Assembly: GCA_902601315.1 (NCBI GenBank) | Contig: CACKMS010000007.1 | Coordinates: forward strand, 1 to 64,000 | Length of the DNA stretch: 64,000 nt | Direction: 5' to 3' | Origin: an uncultured Pelagibacteraceae bacterium | Lineage (GTDB): Bacteria; Pseudomonadota; Alphaproteobacteria; Pelagibacterales; Pelagibacteraceae | In this document: in pieces, positions 1 through 10,357 of the stretch | Layout of the letters: every line of letters starts with the position of its first letter | Numbering within the stretch: position 1 is the first letter of the stretch | The notes under the pieces: model-generated | Seen by the model: only the letters and a program-made list of their open reading frames with translations | Databases searched by the model: none | Told to the model about the DNA's origin: nothing | Made by a program: the position numbers and the translations under genes

Positions 1-443
1 TAATAATTGGGGGATCATTTTTTTCCACAAGTTCAGGTTTAAGAGTAATTAAGATATTGAGTTTACTTAAATACTCATTAAATAATTTGCTTTCTAATAC
101 AAAACCAAATCAAATTTATTTGAATAAAGTGGCTTTATTAAAATCAAATACAGATAAGTCTGACGTAAATAAATATTTTTTGACTGTTTTGGTTTTTATT
201 ATTTCACTTTTTGTAATCTCAAGCTTATTGACTATATCAGGTATAAAATTTGAAAACTCATTTAAGTTAGGAATTTTAACGATTATGAATACTGTAAATT
301 CATCAATGTACGGATTAGCTGATTTTAATTTTTATAGTATAAATACTATGTCCAAATTATCCTTAATCTTATTTATGATTATCGGTAGGATTGAATTATT
401 GACTATTTTAATTTTGATAAAAAAATTCCTTTTCAAAAATTAA
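1..443 (+). CDS. trkH: TrkH-family potassium uptake protein, C-terminal part (5' truncated)
   Basis: The reading frame is open from the first codons of the window and ends in TAA at 443, so only the C-terminal ~146 residues are present. The listed ORF starts at an internal TTG, but the frame continues upstream and encodes GGSFFSTSSGLRVIK, matching the conserved Gly/Ser-rich selectivity-loop region and following basic segment of TrkH/Ktr channel subunits. Two further hydrophobic segments follow, and the end (IIGRIELLTILIL) matches the 'GRLE' tail typical of TrkH. Inferred role: membrane channel subunit for K+ uptake with a TrkA-type partner lying outside the window. Confidence 0.85.
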   Translation, partial: IIGGSFFSTSSGLRVIKILSLLKYSLNNLLSNTKPNQIYLNKVALLKSNTDKSDVNKYFLTVLVFIISLFVISSLLTISGIKFENSFKLGILTIMNTVNSSMYGLADFNFYSINTMSKLSLILFMIIGRIELLTILILIKKFLFKN

Positions 444-469
444 TTTTGTATTATACGTTCATAACTTGG

Positions 470-546
470 GCGCCCTTAGCTCAGCTGGATAGAGCAACGG
501 TTTTCTAAACCGTGGGTCGGAGGTTCGAATCCTTCAGGGCGCGCCA
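470..546 (+). tRNA. tRNA-Arg (TCT)
   Basis: Cloverleaf with acceptor arms GCGCCCT/AGGGCGC, D-arm AGCTCAGCTGGATAGAGC, anticodon loop TTCTAA inside a GGTT/AACC stem giving anticodon TCT, and T-arm GGAGGTTCGAATCCTTC. A discriminator G is followed by an encoded CCA. It lies 26 bp downstream of trkH and is much richer in GC than its surroundings. Confidence 0.97.
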
Positions 547-581
547 TATTTGCATACTTTTTCTATTTCATATTAAACAGT

Positions 582-735
582 AATTGACTTGATAATTTTA
601 AATCTCCGATAAACCAGAAATGATGGGCTTAAATTATCGTTGATGAAGATCCTTGTTTCTGCTTTACTTACGATAATTCAAATTAACTTTTGAATTATTT
701 GTTAACAAATAAATTAATAACAAGAGGAAGAAATA
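582..735 (+). promoter_or_regulatory. structured leader upstream of aapJ, possible cis-regulatory RNA
   Basis: The 189-bp gap between tRNA-Arg and aapJ has nested, mutually exclusive pairings. CGATAA (608-613) can pair with TTATCG (635-640). The overlapping AATTATCGT (633-641) pairs perfectly with ACGATAATT (670-678). The 3' part of that arm also pairs in AATTCAAA (675-682)/TTTGAATT (689-696), and a 14-nt palindrome centred on GTTAAC follows at 697-710. A -35-like TTGACT lies at 584-589. The start codon is preceded by AAGAGGAAG. Shared arms of this kind are the architecture of a switching leader, but I cannot match it to a named riboswitch family, and AT-rich DNA pairs easily by chance. Confidence 0.4.
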
Positions 736-1776
736 ATGTTTAAAATAGTAAAACAATTGACTTCTTTAGTTGCTGTATTTGCAGTTCTGTTTGCTTTTAC
801 AACTGAAACTATGGCTGCTAAGAAATCTAAAACTCTTAAAAACACTCAGAAAAAAGGTTTTGTGAGATGTGGTGTTTCACAAGGTCTTCCAGGATTTTCA
901 AATGCTGATGCTGCAGGAAACTGGACTGGTGTTGATGTTGATGTATGTAGAGCGGTAGCTGCTGCAGTACTAGGTGATGCAAGTAAAGTTAAATTTACTC
1001 CACTAAGTGCTAAAGAAAGATTTACTGCACTTACATCTGGAGAGATCGATGTGTTATCAAGAAACACAACTTGGACATTGTCTAGAGATGCTGACATAGG
1101 TTTAACATTTGTTGGTGTAAACTTTTATGACGGTCAAGGTTTCATGGTAAGAAAAAACTCTGGAATTAATTCAGTGAATGATTTCAAAGATGGTATTTCT
1201 GCATGTACAAACATTGGTACAACTACAGAGCTTAACATGAGAGACTTCTTTAATTCTAAAGGAATTTCATATGAGCCAGTAGCTTTTGAAAAAGCTGACG
1301 AAGTTGTTGCTGCTTATGATGCTGGAAGATGTGATACTTACACTACTGATAAATCAGGTCTTGCTGCACAAAGAACAAAAATGTCAAATCCAGATGATCA
1401 CATGGTATTACCTGAAACTATATCAAAAGAGCCTTTAGGCCCAGTTGTTAGACAAGGTGATGCTGTTTGGGAAGACATCGTAAGATGGTCACTAAACACT
1501 ATGATCGAAGCTGAAGAATATGGCATTACGTCTGCAAACGCTGATATGATGAAAACATCTGACAACCCAGCTATTAAAAGATTAGTTGGTGCTGAAGGTG
1601 AATTAGGTGCCGCTTTTGGATTAGATAATGAGTGGAGCTTAAGAATCATTAAGCAAGTTGGTAACTATGGAGAAAGCTACGAGAGAAATATTGCTGCTCC
1701 TGGAATTTTACCAGACAGAGGTCCAAACCAACTATGGACAAAAGGTGGAATTCTTTACGTACCACCAGCAAGATAA
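736..1776 (+). CDS. aapJ: general L-amino acid ABC transporter, periplasmic binding protein (AapJ/BztA)
   Basis: 346 residues with an N-terminal signal peptide (basic start, hydrophobic stretch, cleavage near TMAA). The rest is a type II solute-binding fold. Family-typical blocks include RCGVSQGLPGFS, GVDVDVCRAVAAAV, the ARTT-like SRNTTWTLSRD and the C-terminal PGILPDRGPNQLW. Known role of the family: high-affinity capture of many L-amino acids for the AapQMP/BztBCD permease. It heads the operon aapJ-Q-M-P. A strong hairpin terminator follows it before aapQ, and a structured leader precedes it. SD AGAGGAAG lies just upstream of ATG. Confidence 0.95.
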   Translation: MFKIVKQLTSLVAVFAVLFAFTTETMAAKKSKTLKNTQKKGFVRCGVSQGLPGFSNADAAGNWTGVDVDVCRAVAAAVLGDASKVKFTPLSAKERFTALTSGEIDVLSRNTTWTLSRDADIGLTFVGVNFYDGQGFMVRKNSGINSVNDFKDGISACTNIGTTTELNMRDFFNSKGISYEPVAFEKADEVVAAYDAGRCDTYTTDKSGLAAQRTKMSNPDDHMVLPETISKEPLGPVVRQGDAVWEDIVRWSLNTMIEAEEYGITSANADMMKTSDNPAIKRLVGAEGELGAAFGLDNEWSLRIIKQVGNYGESYERNIAAPGILPDRGPNQLWTKGGILYVPPAR

Positions 1777-1793
1777 TTGCTAATTAATTAATG

Positions 1794-1828
1794 AAAAAGG
1801 GCTAGATTTTTCTAGCCCTTTTTTTTAT
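1794..1828 (+). terminator. intrinsic terminator-like hairpin between aapJ and aapQ
   Basis: Perfect stem GGGCTAGA/TCTAGCCC (1799-1806/1811-1818) with a TTTT loop, flanked by A-rich and T8 tracts. Lying inside the operon, it probably lets only part of transcription read into the permease genes, so that the binding protein is made in excess. Confidence 0.9.
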
Positions 1829-1837
1829 AAAATCTCC

Positions 1838-2989
1838 GTGAAATTTAATATCAAAAAAATCGCACCACAGTTATTAACACTTTTATTTGTAATATTGGTG
1901 TTTGGCTTCTTTTCATACAATGCTCAACTTAATATGGAAAATCGAGGTATTGATTTTGGCTATGGTTTTTTAAGCCAAGAGTCTTCATTTGATGTTCAAT
2001 TTTCTTTAATAGAATACGACGGATCACACTCATATTTTAGAGCTTATTTAGTAGGACTTTTAAACACAATTTTAGTTTCAGTAATCGGTATAATTTTAGC
2101 AACTATAATTGGAGTAATTGTTGGTATTGCAAGATTATCTTCAAATTACTTGATTAAAAACACAGCTGCCTTTTATGTAGAATTTTTTAGAAATATACCT
2201 CTTTTATTGCAAATTTTCTTTTGGTATTTCGCAGCATTAAGAGCATTGCCATTACCTCAAGATACTGAGAGTATTATGGGAGTATTCTATTTAACAATTA
2301 AAGGATTGTTTGTTCCAGCTTTTATTTGGGAAAATTTTAATATCTTTATATATTCAATAATAGCAGCAGTAATATCAATTGTTGTAATTAAAATTTATGC
2401 AAAACGTAAACAAGAAAATGAAGGAAAACAAACACCAGTATTTTTAATATCAATTGGCTTATTATTTGTTTTACCATTGTTAAGTTTTTTAATTGGGGGA
2501 GTTTCACTAAGTTTTGAAATACCTGTTCTTAAAAAATTATCAAAAACATCATATATTTATGAAGGTGGTGTTGGAATTCCTCCAGAGTTGATTGCTTTAA
2601 CTTTAGCTTTATCTTTATATACAGCAACATTTATTGCAGAATGTGTAAGAGCTGGAATTCAAGGTGTTGGCAAAGGTCAAAAAGAGGCTGCAGCTTCAAT
2701 TGGTTTAAATCCTAATCAAATTTTAAAATTAGTTGTTATGCCTCAAGCGTTAAGAATAATTATTCCACCAACAACCAATCAATATTTAAATTTAACAAAA
2801 AATTCGTCTTTAGCTGCTGCAATTGCTTATCCTGATCTAGTTTTAATTTTTGCTGGAACTGCACTTATGCAAACAGGTAAAGCTATCGAAATAGTTTCAA
2901 TTACAATGCTTACTTACTTATCATTAAGTTTGTCGATTTCAGTTTTAATGAATTGGTATAACAAAAAAATTGCAATCAAAGAAAAATAA
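1838..2989 (+). CDS. aapQ: general L-amino acid ABC transporter permease AapQ/BztB
   Basis: 383-residue integral membrane protein starting at GTG right after the terminator. It has an N-terminal membrane segment, a core of several TM helices with the HisM-type start LVGLLNTILVSVIG, and the permease EAA loop ASIGLNPNQILKLVVMPQALR that contacts the ATPase. Known families of this length (AapQ/BztB) are longer than ordinary HisMQ permeases because of an internal insertion, here roughly residues 150-230. It is followed directly by aapM with no spacer. Confidence 0.93.
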   Translation: MKFNIKKIAPQLLTLLFVILVFGFFSYNAQLNMENRGIDFGYGFLSQESSFDVQFSLIEYDGSHSYFRAYLVGLLNTILVSVIGIILATIIGVIVGIARLSSNYLIKNTAAFYVEFFRNIPLLLQIFFWYFAALRALPLPQDTESIMGVFYLTIKGLFVPAFIWENFNIFIYSIIAAVISIVVIKIYAKRKQENEGKQTPVFLISIGLLFVLPLLSFLIGGVSLSFEIPVLKKLSKTSYIYEGGVGIPPELIALTLALSLYTATFIAECVRAGIQGVGKGQKEAAASIGLNPNQILKLVVMPQALRIIIPPTTNQYLNLTKNSSLAAAIAYPDLVLIFAGTALMQTGKAIEIVSITMLTYLSLSLSISVLMNWYNKKIAIKEK

Positions 2990-4432
2990 ATGAATAAAAT
3001 AAATTTTTTAAAACCAGATAAATCAAATTTAAATTTATTTTTAATATCAGGATTGTCTTTAGTATTTATTAGTATTTTTGATGTATTTTTATCATCTTTC
3101 TTCAAAATAAATGCTACTGGATTTTTGCCTACATCTGTAAGTTTTTTATTACCATTAATAATTGGTTTTATTGGATTACATTTAATTAGGATTGAATACT
3201 CTGGAATAAGAAGATTAGATGAAATTAATAAAAACTTTAATAATAATAATTTTAACGCTGCCCTATCATTATTAATTATCTTTATTATTATAAAATCATT
3301 ACCACCTGTATTAAGTTGGACAGTGATTGATGCTAATATTTCAGGTAATTCAAAAGAAGCTTGTACAGGGGATGGTGCATGCTGGACATATATTAAAGTT
3401 TGGTTGAGAAGATTTATATATGGATTATATCCAAACGAAGAGCAGTGGAGAATTAATTTGTCCTTTATATCTTTATTGGCTCTTGGATCAGTAGGGTACT
3501 TTGCAACAGAAAAATTTAAAAAATATTTGACTTTATATTATGTAGTTATTTACCCAATTATTGCTTTCTTATTTATATTCTTTTTTATTTCTGGAGGTCC
3601 TGTATTTTTTGATTTTTCATATGGAATTATTGCAAGTGTTGTTGCAATAATTATTGGATTTTTTGTGCCAAATAAATTTAAATTATATTATTTTTGTTTT
3701 GTACCATTAGCAGTTTATTTATCTTTGAATCTTTTCATATTGCCTGAGGAATATGTCGAACTCGGCAAATTAGAGGGCTTGAATTGGGTTGAAACTGGTG
3801 CGTGGGGTGGCTTAGCTTTAACTTTCATAGTTTCATTTTTCTGTTTAATTTTTTGTTTTCCAATAGGAATGGCTTTAGCTTTAGGAAGAAGATCTGAACT
3901 ACCATTTATAAAATATACTTCAGTTGTTTTTATTGAATTTTGGAGAGGTGTTCCACTGATAACCGTTTTATTTATGTCATCAGTTATGTTCCCTATGTTT
4001 CTACCTGAAGATTTCTTCTTAGATAAATTGGTAAGAGTTATAATTGCTATCTCTTTGTTTGAAGCAGCATATGTTGCTGAAGTTATAAGAGGAGGTCTAC
4101 AAGCACTTCCTAGAGGTCAATACGATGCAGCAAAATCTTTAGGTATGGGGTACTGGAAAATGCATATATTTGTAATTTTACCTCAGGCACTAAAATTAGT
4201 AATCCCTGGTATTGCTAATACTTTTTTAGCTTTGGTAAAAGACACACCTTTAATTTTAGTAGTTGGTTTATTAGAAATTGCAGGAATGCTTCAAATGGCC
4301 AAAACAAATCCAAAGTGGTTAGGATACTCGATGGAAGGTTATGTTTTTGCAGCTGTTGTGTTTTGGATAATTTGCTATGCAATGAGTAAATATAGTTATA
4401 ACTTAGAGGAAAAATATAAAACTGAAAGATAA
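2990..4432 (+). CDS. aapM: general L-amino acid ABC transporter permease AapM/BztC
   Basis: 480 residues, many TM helices. The C-terminal third carries the HisM permease domain ([35 protein letters not shown]) and the EAA loop [23 protein letters not shown]. The long N-terminal half, with extra TM helices, is characteristic of AapM/BztC. It begins at the base after the aapQ stop and its own stop overlaps the aapP start by 1 nt (TAATG), consistent with translational coupling in the inner-membrane AapQM heterodimer. Confidence 0.93.
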   Translation: MNKINFLKPDKSNLNLFLISGLSLVFISIFDVFLSSFFKINATGFLPTSVSFLLPLIIGFIGLHLIRIEYSGIRRLDEINKNFNNNNFNAALSLLIIFIIIKSLPPVLSWTVIDANISGNSKEACTGDGACWTYIKVWLRRFIYGLYPNEEQWRINLSFISLLALGSVGYFATEKFKKYLTLYYVVIYPIIAFLFIFFFISGGPVFFDFSYGIIASVVAIIIGFFVPNKFKLYYFCFVPLAVYLSLNLFILPEEYVELGKLEGLNWVETGAWGGLALTFIVSFFCLIFCFPIGMALALGRRSELPFIKYTSVVFIEFWRGVPLITVLFMSSVMFPMFLPEDFFLDKLVRVIIAISLFEAAYVAEVIRGGLQALPRGQYDAAKSLGMGYWKMHIFVILPQALKLVIPGIANTFLALVKDTPLILVVGLLEIAGMLQMAKTNPKWLGYSMEGYVFAAVVFWIICYAMSKYSYNLEEKYKTER

Positions 4433-5166
4433 TGTCAGATACAATTATTCAAATTAAAGACGTAAATAAGTGGTTTGGTGATTTTCAAGTTCTAAAAAAT
4501 ATTAATTTGAATGTTGAAAAAAATAAAAAGATTGTTGTCTGTGGCCCGTCGGGTTCTGGGAAGTCTACCTTAATTAGATGTATAAATAGATTAGAGGAGC
4601 ATCAAGAAGGATCAATTGTTGTAGACGGAAATGAACTTACAGAAGACACTAAAAATATTGAACAAATAAGAGCTGAGGTTGGAATGGTATTTCAACAGTT
4701 TAATTTATTCCCACATTTGTCAATTTTAGATAATTGTACACTAGCACCTATATGGGTTAAAAAGATGCCAAAAAAAGATGCTGAAGATTTAGCAATGAAA
4801 CACTTGGAAAAAGTTCAAATCGCTGACCAAGCTTACAAATTTCCTGGTCAATTATCAGGTGGACAACAACAAAGATGTGCAATTGCAAGAGCTTTATGTA
4901 TGGAGCCTAAAATAATGCTTTTTGATGAACCTACTTCTGCCTTGGATCCAGAAATGATTAAAGAAGTTTTAGAGGCTATGGTAAATTTAGCCAAGGCAGG
5001 TATGACTATGATTGTTGTTACACACGAAATGGGCTTTGCAAAAGAAGTTGCAGATGAAGTAATCTTTATGGATGAAGGAATGATAGTTGAAAAAGCAGCA
5101 ACAAATGAATTTTTTGCTAATCCAAAGAGTGATAGAACTAAGCTATTTTTAAGCCAGATACTCTAA
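4432..5166 (+). CDS. aapP: general L-amino acid ABC transporter ATP-binding protein AapP/BztD
   Basis: 244-residue cytoplasmic ATPase. Walker [11 protein letters not shown]-loop FQQFNLFPH, signature [15 protein letters not shown], Walker [13 protein letters not shown] and H-loop VTHEMGF are all intact. Length and the polar amino-acid type signature fit AapP/BztD/GlnQ. It is the last gene of the aapJQMP operon. No clear terminator follows; the next ~140 bp is very A/T-rich with a TTGACA-like element that may serve the downstream regulator. Confidence 0.94.
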   Translation: MSDTIIQIKDVNKWFGDFQVLKNINLNVEKNKKIVVCGPSGSGKSTLIRCINRLEEHQEGSIVVDGNELTEDTKNIEQIRAEVGMVFQQFNLFPHLSILDNCTLAPIWVKKMPKKDAEDLAMKHLEKVQIADQAYKFPGQLSGGQQQRCAIARALCMEPKIMLFDEPTSALDPEMIKEVLEAMVNLAKAGMTMIVVTHEMGFAKEVADEVIFMDEGMIVEKAATNEFFANPKSDRTKLFLSQIL

Positions 5167-5311
5167 AAATAATCGACAATATTGTAAAAAAGAAGCTTGA
5201 CAGGAAATTTCATTTTTAAAAAAAAGAAATTTTTTAAAAAAAATTCTTCTTGTAATACATGCCCTATTTCTATTAACTCAACTTAATATTTTAATTAAAG
5301 AGGGGTCTTTG

Positions 5312-5683
5312 ATGGAAGATAATTTCAACAAGCATTTAGGCAACAAGCTTAAACTTAGAAGACTTGCACTAGGTCTAACACAAACTAAAGTTGCAAAAGC
5401 TATTAACGTAACATTTCAACAAATACAAAAATATGAGAAAGGCACAAATGGAGTAAGTTCTATTAGATTACTTCAATTATCTAATTATTTGAAAGTGCCA
5501 ATTAACTATTTTTTTGAGGATTTTTCTGAATATCTTTTAAATTTAGAGAAGTCAAAAGAAGGACATATGAATGTAAATTATAATTTTTTGGTAAAGGTTT
5601 ATTCAGAATTAACTCAAGATCAAAAAATCAAATTTGGAAAAAATATACAGCTGTCACAGCCAAGTATTTCAAAAATAGGTTAA
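5312..5683 (+). CDS. Xre/Cro-family transcriptional regulator
   Basis: 123 residues from ATG at 5312; the track starts one codon earlier at TTG, but the SD-like GAGGGG sits better for ATG. Residues ~8-65 form an HTH_3 domain (GNKLKLRRLALGLTQTKVAK, FQQIQKYEKGTNG, RLLQLSNYLKVPINYFF). The C-terminal half is a short helical tail. Small Xre proteins of this type are common in Alphaproteobacteria. The target is unknown. It lies between aapP and a tRNA pair on the opposite strand, with its own TTGACA-containing upstream gap. Confidence 0.85.
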   Translation: MEDNFNKHLGNKLKLRRLALGLTQTKVAKAINVTFQQIQKYEKGTNGVSSIRLLQLSNYLKVPINYFFEDFSEYLLNLEKSKEGHMNVNYNFLVKVYSELTQDQKIKFGKNIQLSQPSISKIG

Positions 5684-5689
5684 TTTTAT

Positions 5690-5765
5690 TGGCTCCTCGG
5701 GCAGGACTCGAACCTGCGACCAATTGATTAACAGTCAACTGCTCTACCAACTGAGCTACCGAGGA
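5690..5765 (-). tRNA. tRNA-Asn (GTT)
   Basis: On the minus strand: acceptor TCCTCGG/CCGAGGA, D-arm TAGCTCAGTTGGTAGAGCA, anticodon stem-loop TTGACTGTTAATCAA (anticodon GTT), T-arm GCAGGTTCGAGTCCTGC, discriminator G and encoded CCA. Confidence 0.97.
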
Positions 5766-5814
5766 ATAACAAATTGCAACTTACTTTTTTTTTGGTTTAT
5801 CACAATAGTTTTTT

Positions 5815-5888
5815 TGGAGGCAACGCCCGGAATCGAACCGGGATACAAGGATTTGCAATCCTCTGCGTAACCATTCCGCCACGTTGCC
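5815..5888 (-). tRNA. tRNA-Cys (GCA)
   Basis: On the minus strand: acceptor GGCAACG/CGTTGCC, anticodon stem-loop GGATTGCAAATCC (anticodon GCA), T-arm CCCGGTTCGATTCCGGG, discriminator U and encoded CCA. Located 49 bp upstream of tRNA-Asn on the same strand, so the two are probably co-transcribed. Confidence 0.97.
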
Positions 5889-6009
5889 AGCAAATATCCA
5901 ATATTTGATAGATGACCTTATATAATTGATTTTTAGGATTAGTCTATAAATTTTAATCCTAATTTCATTATTGTTTATTGAAATGATTAATTTATAAAAT
6001 ATTTGTCTA

Positions 6010-8637
6010 ATGAGCACTGATAAATATATACATTCTGATGTAGAAAATAAGATCTATTCTTATTGGGAAAATAATAAACTTTTCCAACCTAAAGAAAACA
6101 CTAACAAATTTTCAATAGTTATTCCTCCACCTAATGTTACTGGAAGTTTACACATGGGTCATGCTTTAAATAATTCTATTCAGGATTTATTAGTAAGATT
6201 TCATAGAATGAATAATTATGAAACTTTATGGCAACCTGGTACCGATCATGCTGGTATAGCAACGCAAGCTCTTGTTGAAAAAAAGTTAGAAAAAGACGGT
6301 ATAAAAAAAAATGATTTAGGTAGAGATAAATTTATTGAAAAGGTTTGGGATTGGAAAAAAGAATATGGGGATATAATTATTAATCAGTTAAAAAAACTAG
6401 GATGTTCATGTGATTGGTCAAGAAATGCTTTCACTATGGACGAAAATCTATCTAAATCTGTTTTAAAAGTTTTTGTAGATTTATATAAAAAAAATCTAAT
6501 TTTTAAGTCAAAGAAGTTAGTTAATTGGGACACTGTATTAAAAACTGCCATTTCTGATCTTGAAGTAGATCAAAGAGAAGTAAATTCAAAACTTTATCAT
6601 ATAAGATATCCTATCGAAAATAGTGAAGATTTTATAACTATTGCAACAACAAGACCTGAAACTATGCTGGGTGATACTGCTATTGCAGTAAATCCTAGCG
6701 ATGAAAGATATAAAAAAGTTGTTGGTAAATTTGTAATAATTCCTCTTGTTGGAAGAAAAATAAAAATTATAGAAGATGAATATGCCGATCCAGAACAAGG
6801 AACAGGAGCTGTTAAAATTACCCCGGCTCATGATTTTAATGACTATGAAGTAGGTGAAAGAAATAATTTAGAAATTATAAATGTTTTTACTGAAGACGGA
6901 AAAATAAATGAAAATGCACCAAAAGAATTTATTGGATTAGATAGATTTGAAGCAAGAAAACAATTATTAAAAAAATTAAAAGAAAATAACTTCTTTGTTG
7001 AGGAAGAAAATATTAAAAATAAAGTTCCATATGGAGATAGATCTAATTCAATTATAGAACCTTATTTAACAGAGCAGTGGTTTGCTGATGCAAAAAAATT
7101 ATCTATTAAGGCTAAAGAAATTGTAAATAATAAATCAACAAATTTTTTTCCTGAAAATTGGTCCAAAACATATTTTCAATGGATGGACAATATTGAACCT
7201 TGGTGCGTATCAAGACAACTTTGGTGGGGTCATCAAATACCTGCTTGGTATGGTCCAGATGGAAAAGTATTTGTAGAGTATACTGAAGAAGAAGCAATCA
7301 AAGAGGCTAAAAATTATTATAAAAAAGATGTTGAGTTAAAAAGAGATGAAGATGTACTTGATACTTGGTTTTCATCAGGTTTATGGCCATTTGCAACTTT
7401 AGGCTGGCCTAATCAAACTGAATATTTAAAAAAATTTTATCCAACCACAGTTTTGGTAACTGGTTTTGATATTATTTTCTTTTGGGTAGCTAGAATGATG
7501 ATGATGGGTATGGCTTTTTTAGAAAAAGAGCCTTTTAAAGATATTTATGTTCATGCTTTAGTTAGAGATGAAAAAGGACAGAAAATGTCTAAGTCAAAAG
7601 GTAACGTAATTGATCCATTAGATTTAATAGAGAAATATTCAGCAGACGCACTAAGATTTACATTATTATCAATGGCATCTCCAGGTAGAGACGTAAAACT
7701 CTCAGAAGATCGGGTAAAAGGATATAGAAACTTTTTAAATAAAATATGGAATGCAAATAATTTACTCAAACAAAATGATTGTAATTTTGATGAAATTGAA
7801 AAGCCTAAAGAATTAAAGGTAAATATAAATAAATGGATAATTTCTGAATATTATTCAATTAATAATCAGATTAAGCAAAATATAAAAGATTATAGATTTG
7901 ATGAAGCTGCTAGAAATGCTTATCAATTTGTTTGGCATTCTTTTTGCGATTGGTATTTGGAACTATCAAAAACAATATTATATTCAGATGATAAATCTTC
8001 TATAGAGGAAGTTAAAAAAGTCTCTGCATATGTTTTTAGGGAGATCTTGATTATCCTACATCCATTTATTCCATTTGTTACAGAGGAAATCTGGCTAAAT
8101 AATAAATTAGATAAAGATAGTAGTGATTATTTAATGTTAGCTAATTGGAGTGAGGAAAAACCCGTAGAAAGTAATGAATATAATGATGTAAGTAATATAA
8201 TTGAAATTATTACATCAATTAGATCCTTCAAAAACGAGATAGGAGTTAGTCCAGGTTCTTTAATTGATATATCTTTAGTTAATACAAATTCAAAAACACA
8301 AGAATTTTTCAATAAAAATGAAATTGTGTTAAAAAAGTTAGGAAGAATATCTAAGATATTGTTAGAAGATCAAAAAAAATCATCTGCAAGCCTAATTATA
8401 AAAGGTGAGCTTTATAAAATGTATTTTGAGCAGGATGTAGATATTAAAACTATCAAAGATACATTATTAAAAAAACACTCTAAAATTAAAGACGAAATGG
8501 ATAAAATAAATACCAGACTTTCAAATAAAAGTTTTATAGATAGAGCTCCAAAAGATATTGTTGAACTAGAAAAATCTAACTTTAACAACTTAGAAAAAGA
8601 TGCTAAAAAAATACAACTAACCTTAGAAAATTTATAA
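6010..8637 (+). CDS. valS: valyl-tRNA synthetase
   Basis: 875 residues, near the usual length. Class Ia signature [15 protein letters not shown] (HMGH as the HIGH box) near residue 40, editing domain with [15 protein letters not shown] near 215, KMSKSKGNV near 525, an anticodon-binding helical domain after ~620, and a C-terminal coiled coil (residues ~800-870, rich in K/E/L) typical of ValRS. It charges tRNA-Val in the cytoplasm. It ends overlapping ilvD by 1 nt (ATGA-type junction). Pairing with ilvD may link valine synthesis to its use, but that is inference. Confidence 0.97.
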   Translation: MSTDKYIHSDVENKIYSYWENNKLFQPKENTNKFSIVIPPPNVTGSLHMGHALNNSIQDLLVRFHRMNNYETLWQPGTDHAGIATQALVEKKLEKDGIKKNDLGRDKFIEKVWDWKKEYGDIIINQLKKLGCSCDWSRNAFTMDENLSKSVLKVFVDLYKKNLIFKSKKLVNWDTVLKTAISDLEVDQREVNSKLYHIRYPIENSEDFITIATTRPETMLGDTAIAVNPSDERYKKVVGKFVIIPLVGRKIKIIEDEYADPEQGTGAVKITPAHDFNDYEVGERNNLEIINVFTEDGKINENAPKEFIGLDRFEARKQLLKKLKENNFFVEEENIKNKVPYGDRSNSIIEPYLTEQWFADAKKLSIKAKEIVNNKSTNFFPENWSKTYFQWMDNIEPWCVSRQLWWGHQIPAWYGPDGKVFVEYTEEEAIKEAKNYYKKDVELKRDEDVLDTWFSSGLWPFATLGWPNQTEYLKKFYPTTVLVTGFDIIFFWVARMMMMGMAFLEKEPFKDIYVHALVRDEKGQKMSKSKGNVIDPLDLIEKYSADALRFTLLSMASPGRDVKLSEDRVKGYRNFLNKIWNANNLLKQNDCNFDEIEKPKELKVNINKWIISEYYSINNQIKQNIKDYRFDEAARNAYQFVWHSFCDWYLELSKTILYSDDKSSIEEVKKVSAYVFREILIILHPFIPFVTEEIWLNNKLDKDSSDYLMLANWSEEKPVESNEYNDVSNIIEIITSIRSFKNEIGVSPGSLIDISLVNTNSKTQEFFNKNEIVLKKLGRISKILLEDQKKSSASLIIKGELYKMYFEQDVDIKTIKDTLLKKHSKIKDEMDKINTRLSNKSFIDRAPKDIVELEKSNFNNLEKDAKKIQLTLENL

Positions 8638-10355
8638 TGAAAAAATTTAATAAAAAGAAATTACCAAGCAGACACACAACTATAGGGCCTGATAAAGCAC
8701 CTCAAAGGTCATTTTATTACGCAATGGACTTAACAGAGAAAGATGTTGCAAAACCATTTGTTGGTGTTGTTTCAACATGGAACGAAGCAGCTCCTTGTAA
8801 CATTAATTTAATGAAACAAGCTCAATCGGTTAAAAAGGGTGTTGTTAAATCTGGTGGAACACCGAGAGAATTCTGTACAATTACAGTTACTGATGGAATT
8901 GCAATGGGCCACGAAGGTATGAAATCTTCTTTAGTATCTAGAGATGTTATAGCAGACTCAACTGAACTTACAGTAAGAGGTCATTGCTATGATGCATTAG
9001 TTGGTTTAGCTGGATGTGATAAGTCACTGCCTGGATTAATGATGTCAATGGTTAGATTAAACATTCCAAGTGTATTTATATATGGTGGATCAATTCTCCC
9101 GGGAAGATTTAATGGAAAAGATGTAACTGTGGTTGATGTTTTTGAGGGTGTTGGAAAATATACTTCAAAAAAAATGACTGCTCATGCATTAAGAAAATTA
9201 GAATTAAAAGCTTGTCCATCTGCAGGTGCGTGTGGTGGTCAATTTACTGCAAATACAATGGCATGTGTATCAGAAGCGATTGGACTTGCATTACCATATT
9301 CAGCAGGAACACCAGCGCCTTATAAAGAAAGAGATAAATATGCTGTAGATAGTGGTAAAGCTGTAATGAATTTATTAGCGAAAAATATTAGACCAAGAGA
9401 TATTGTAACAAGAAAGTCTTTAGAAAATGCTGCAACAATTGTTGCTGCAACAGGCGGATCTACTAATGCTGGATTACATTTACCAGCTATAGCAAATGAA
9501 ATTGGGATTAAATTTGATTTGATGGATGTTGCAAAAATTTTTAAAAAAACTCCATATCTTGCAGATTTAAAACCAGGTGGAAAATATGTTGCAAAAGATA
9601 TGTGGTTAGCAGGTGGTGTACCAATGTTATTAAAAACTTTATACGACGGTGGTTTTATACACGGTGACTGTATGACAGTTACAGGGAAAACAATGAAAGA
9701 AAATTTAAAAAATGTTAAATTTAAACAAAACCAAAAAGTAATGAGAAGTTACAAAAATCCAATTACTAAAACTGGTGGTGTTGTTGGTTTAAAAGGTAAT
9801 TTAGCTCCTGAAGGGGGTATTGTTAAAATAGCAGGATTAAAAAAATTACAGTTTACTGGAAGAGCAAGATGTTTTGATAATGAAGAGACAGCTTATAAAG
9901 CCGTTAAAAATAGAAAATATAAAGACGGTGATATAATTATAATCAGGTACGAAGGACCAAAAGGAGGTCCAGGTATGAGGGAAATGCTTCAAACAACTGC
10001 AGCAATTTATGGTCAAGGAAAAGGAGAGACTGTTGCATTGATAACTGATGGACGATTTTCTGGAGCTACCAGAGGATTTTGTATTGGCCATGTTGGTCCT
10101 GAAGCTTCAGTAGGTGGTCCAATAGCTCTTTTAAGAGATGGAGATATCATCGATATAGATGCCAAAAAAGGTACTATCAATGTAAGATTAACAAAAAAAC
10201 AGTTAGCTAGCAGACGTAAAAAATGGAAACCAAAAAAGATTAATTTTGGAAATGGTACTTTGTGGAAATATGCACAAACAGTTGGACCAGCATACTTAGG
10301 AGCACCTACACATCCTGGAGGCAAAAACGAGGTTAAAGTTTACGCGGATATTTAA
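8637..10355 (+). CDS. ilvD: dihydroxy-acid dehydratase
   Basis: 572 residues. Hallmarks of the IlvD/Edd family: GCDKSLPG and [16 protein letters not shown] cysteines that bind the Fe-S cluster, plus [21 protein letters not shown] and [12 protein letters not shown]. The family converts 2,3-dihydroxy-isovalerate and 2,3-dihydroxy-3-methylvalerate to the 2-oxo acids, the third common step of valine/isoleucine synthesis. The start overlaps the valS stop; 2 bp separate its end from the next gene. Confidence 0.96.
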   Translation: MKKFNKKKLPSRHTTIGPDKAPQRSFYYAMDLTEKDVAKPFVGVVSTWNEAAPCNINLMKQAQSVKKGVVKSGGTPREFCTITVTDGIAMGHEGMKSSLVSRDVIADSTELTVRGHCYDALVGLAGCDKSLPGLMMSMVRLNIPSVFIYGGSILPGRFNGKDVTVVDVFEGVGKYTSKKMTAHALRKLELKACPSAGACGGQFTANTMACVSEAIGLALPYSAGTPAPYKERDKYAVDSGKAVMNLLAKNIRPRDIVTRKSLENAATIVAATGGSTNAGLHLPAIANEIGIKFDLMDVAKIFKKTPYLADLKPGGKYVAKDMWLAGGVPMLLKTLYDGGFIHGDCMTVTGKTMKENLKNVKFKQNQKVMRSYKNPITKTGGVVGLKGNLAPEGGIVKIAGLKKLQFTGRARCFDNEETAYKAVKNRKYKDGDIIIIRYEGPKGGPGMREMLQTTAAIYGQGKGETVALITDGRFSGATRGFCIGHVGPEASVGGPIALLRDGDIIDIDAKKGTINVRLTKKQLASRRKKWKPKKINFGNGTLWKYAQTVGPAYLGAPTHPGGKNEVKVYADI

Positions 10356-10357
10356 AC

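Noticed and set aside
470-546. tRNA-Arg as an integration site for the phosphate island
   Set aside because: No repeat of the tRNA 3' end was noticed elsewhere in the window, and the neighbouring aap genes are core genes; the agt 3' end fits better.
608-710. Assignment of the aapJ leader to the glnA or another named riboswitch class
   Set aside because: I could not match the conserved core of any class by eye; only the pairing pattern is reported.
5781-6017. Minus-strand 78-aa ORF in the track
   Set aside because: It runs through tRNA-Cys and contains its translated sequence; a chance ORF.
10013-10324. Minus-strand 103-aa ORF inside ilvD
   Set aside because: Lies wholly inside a well-supported ilvD; no family features.
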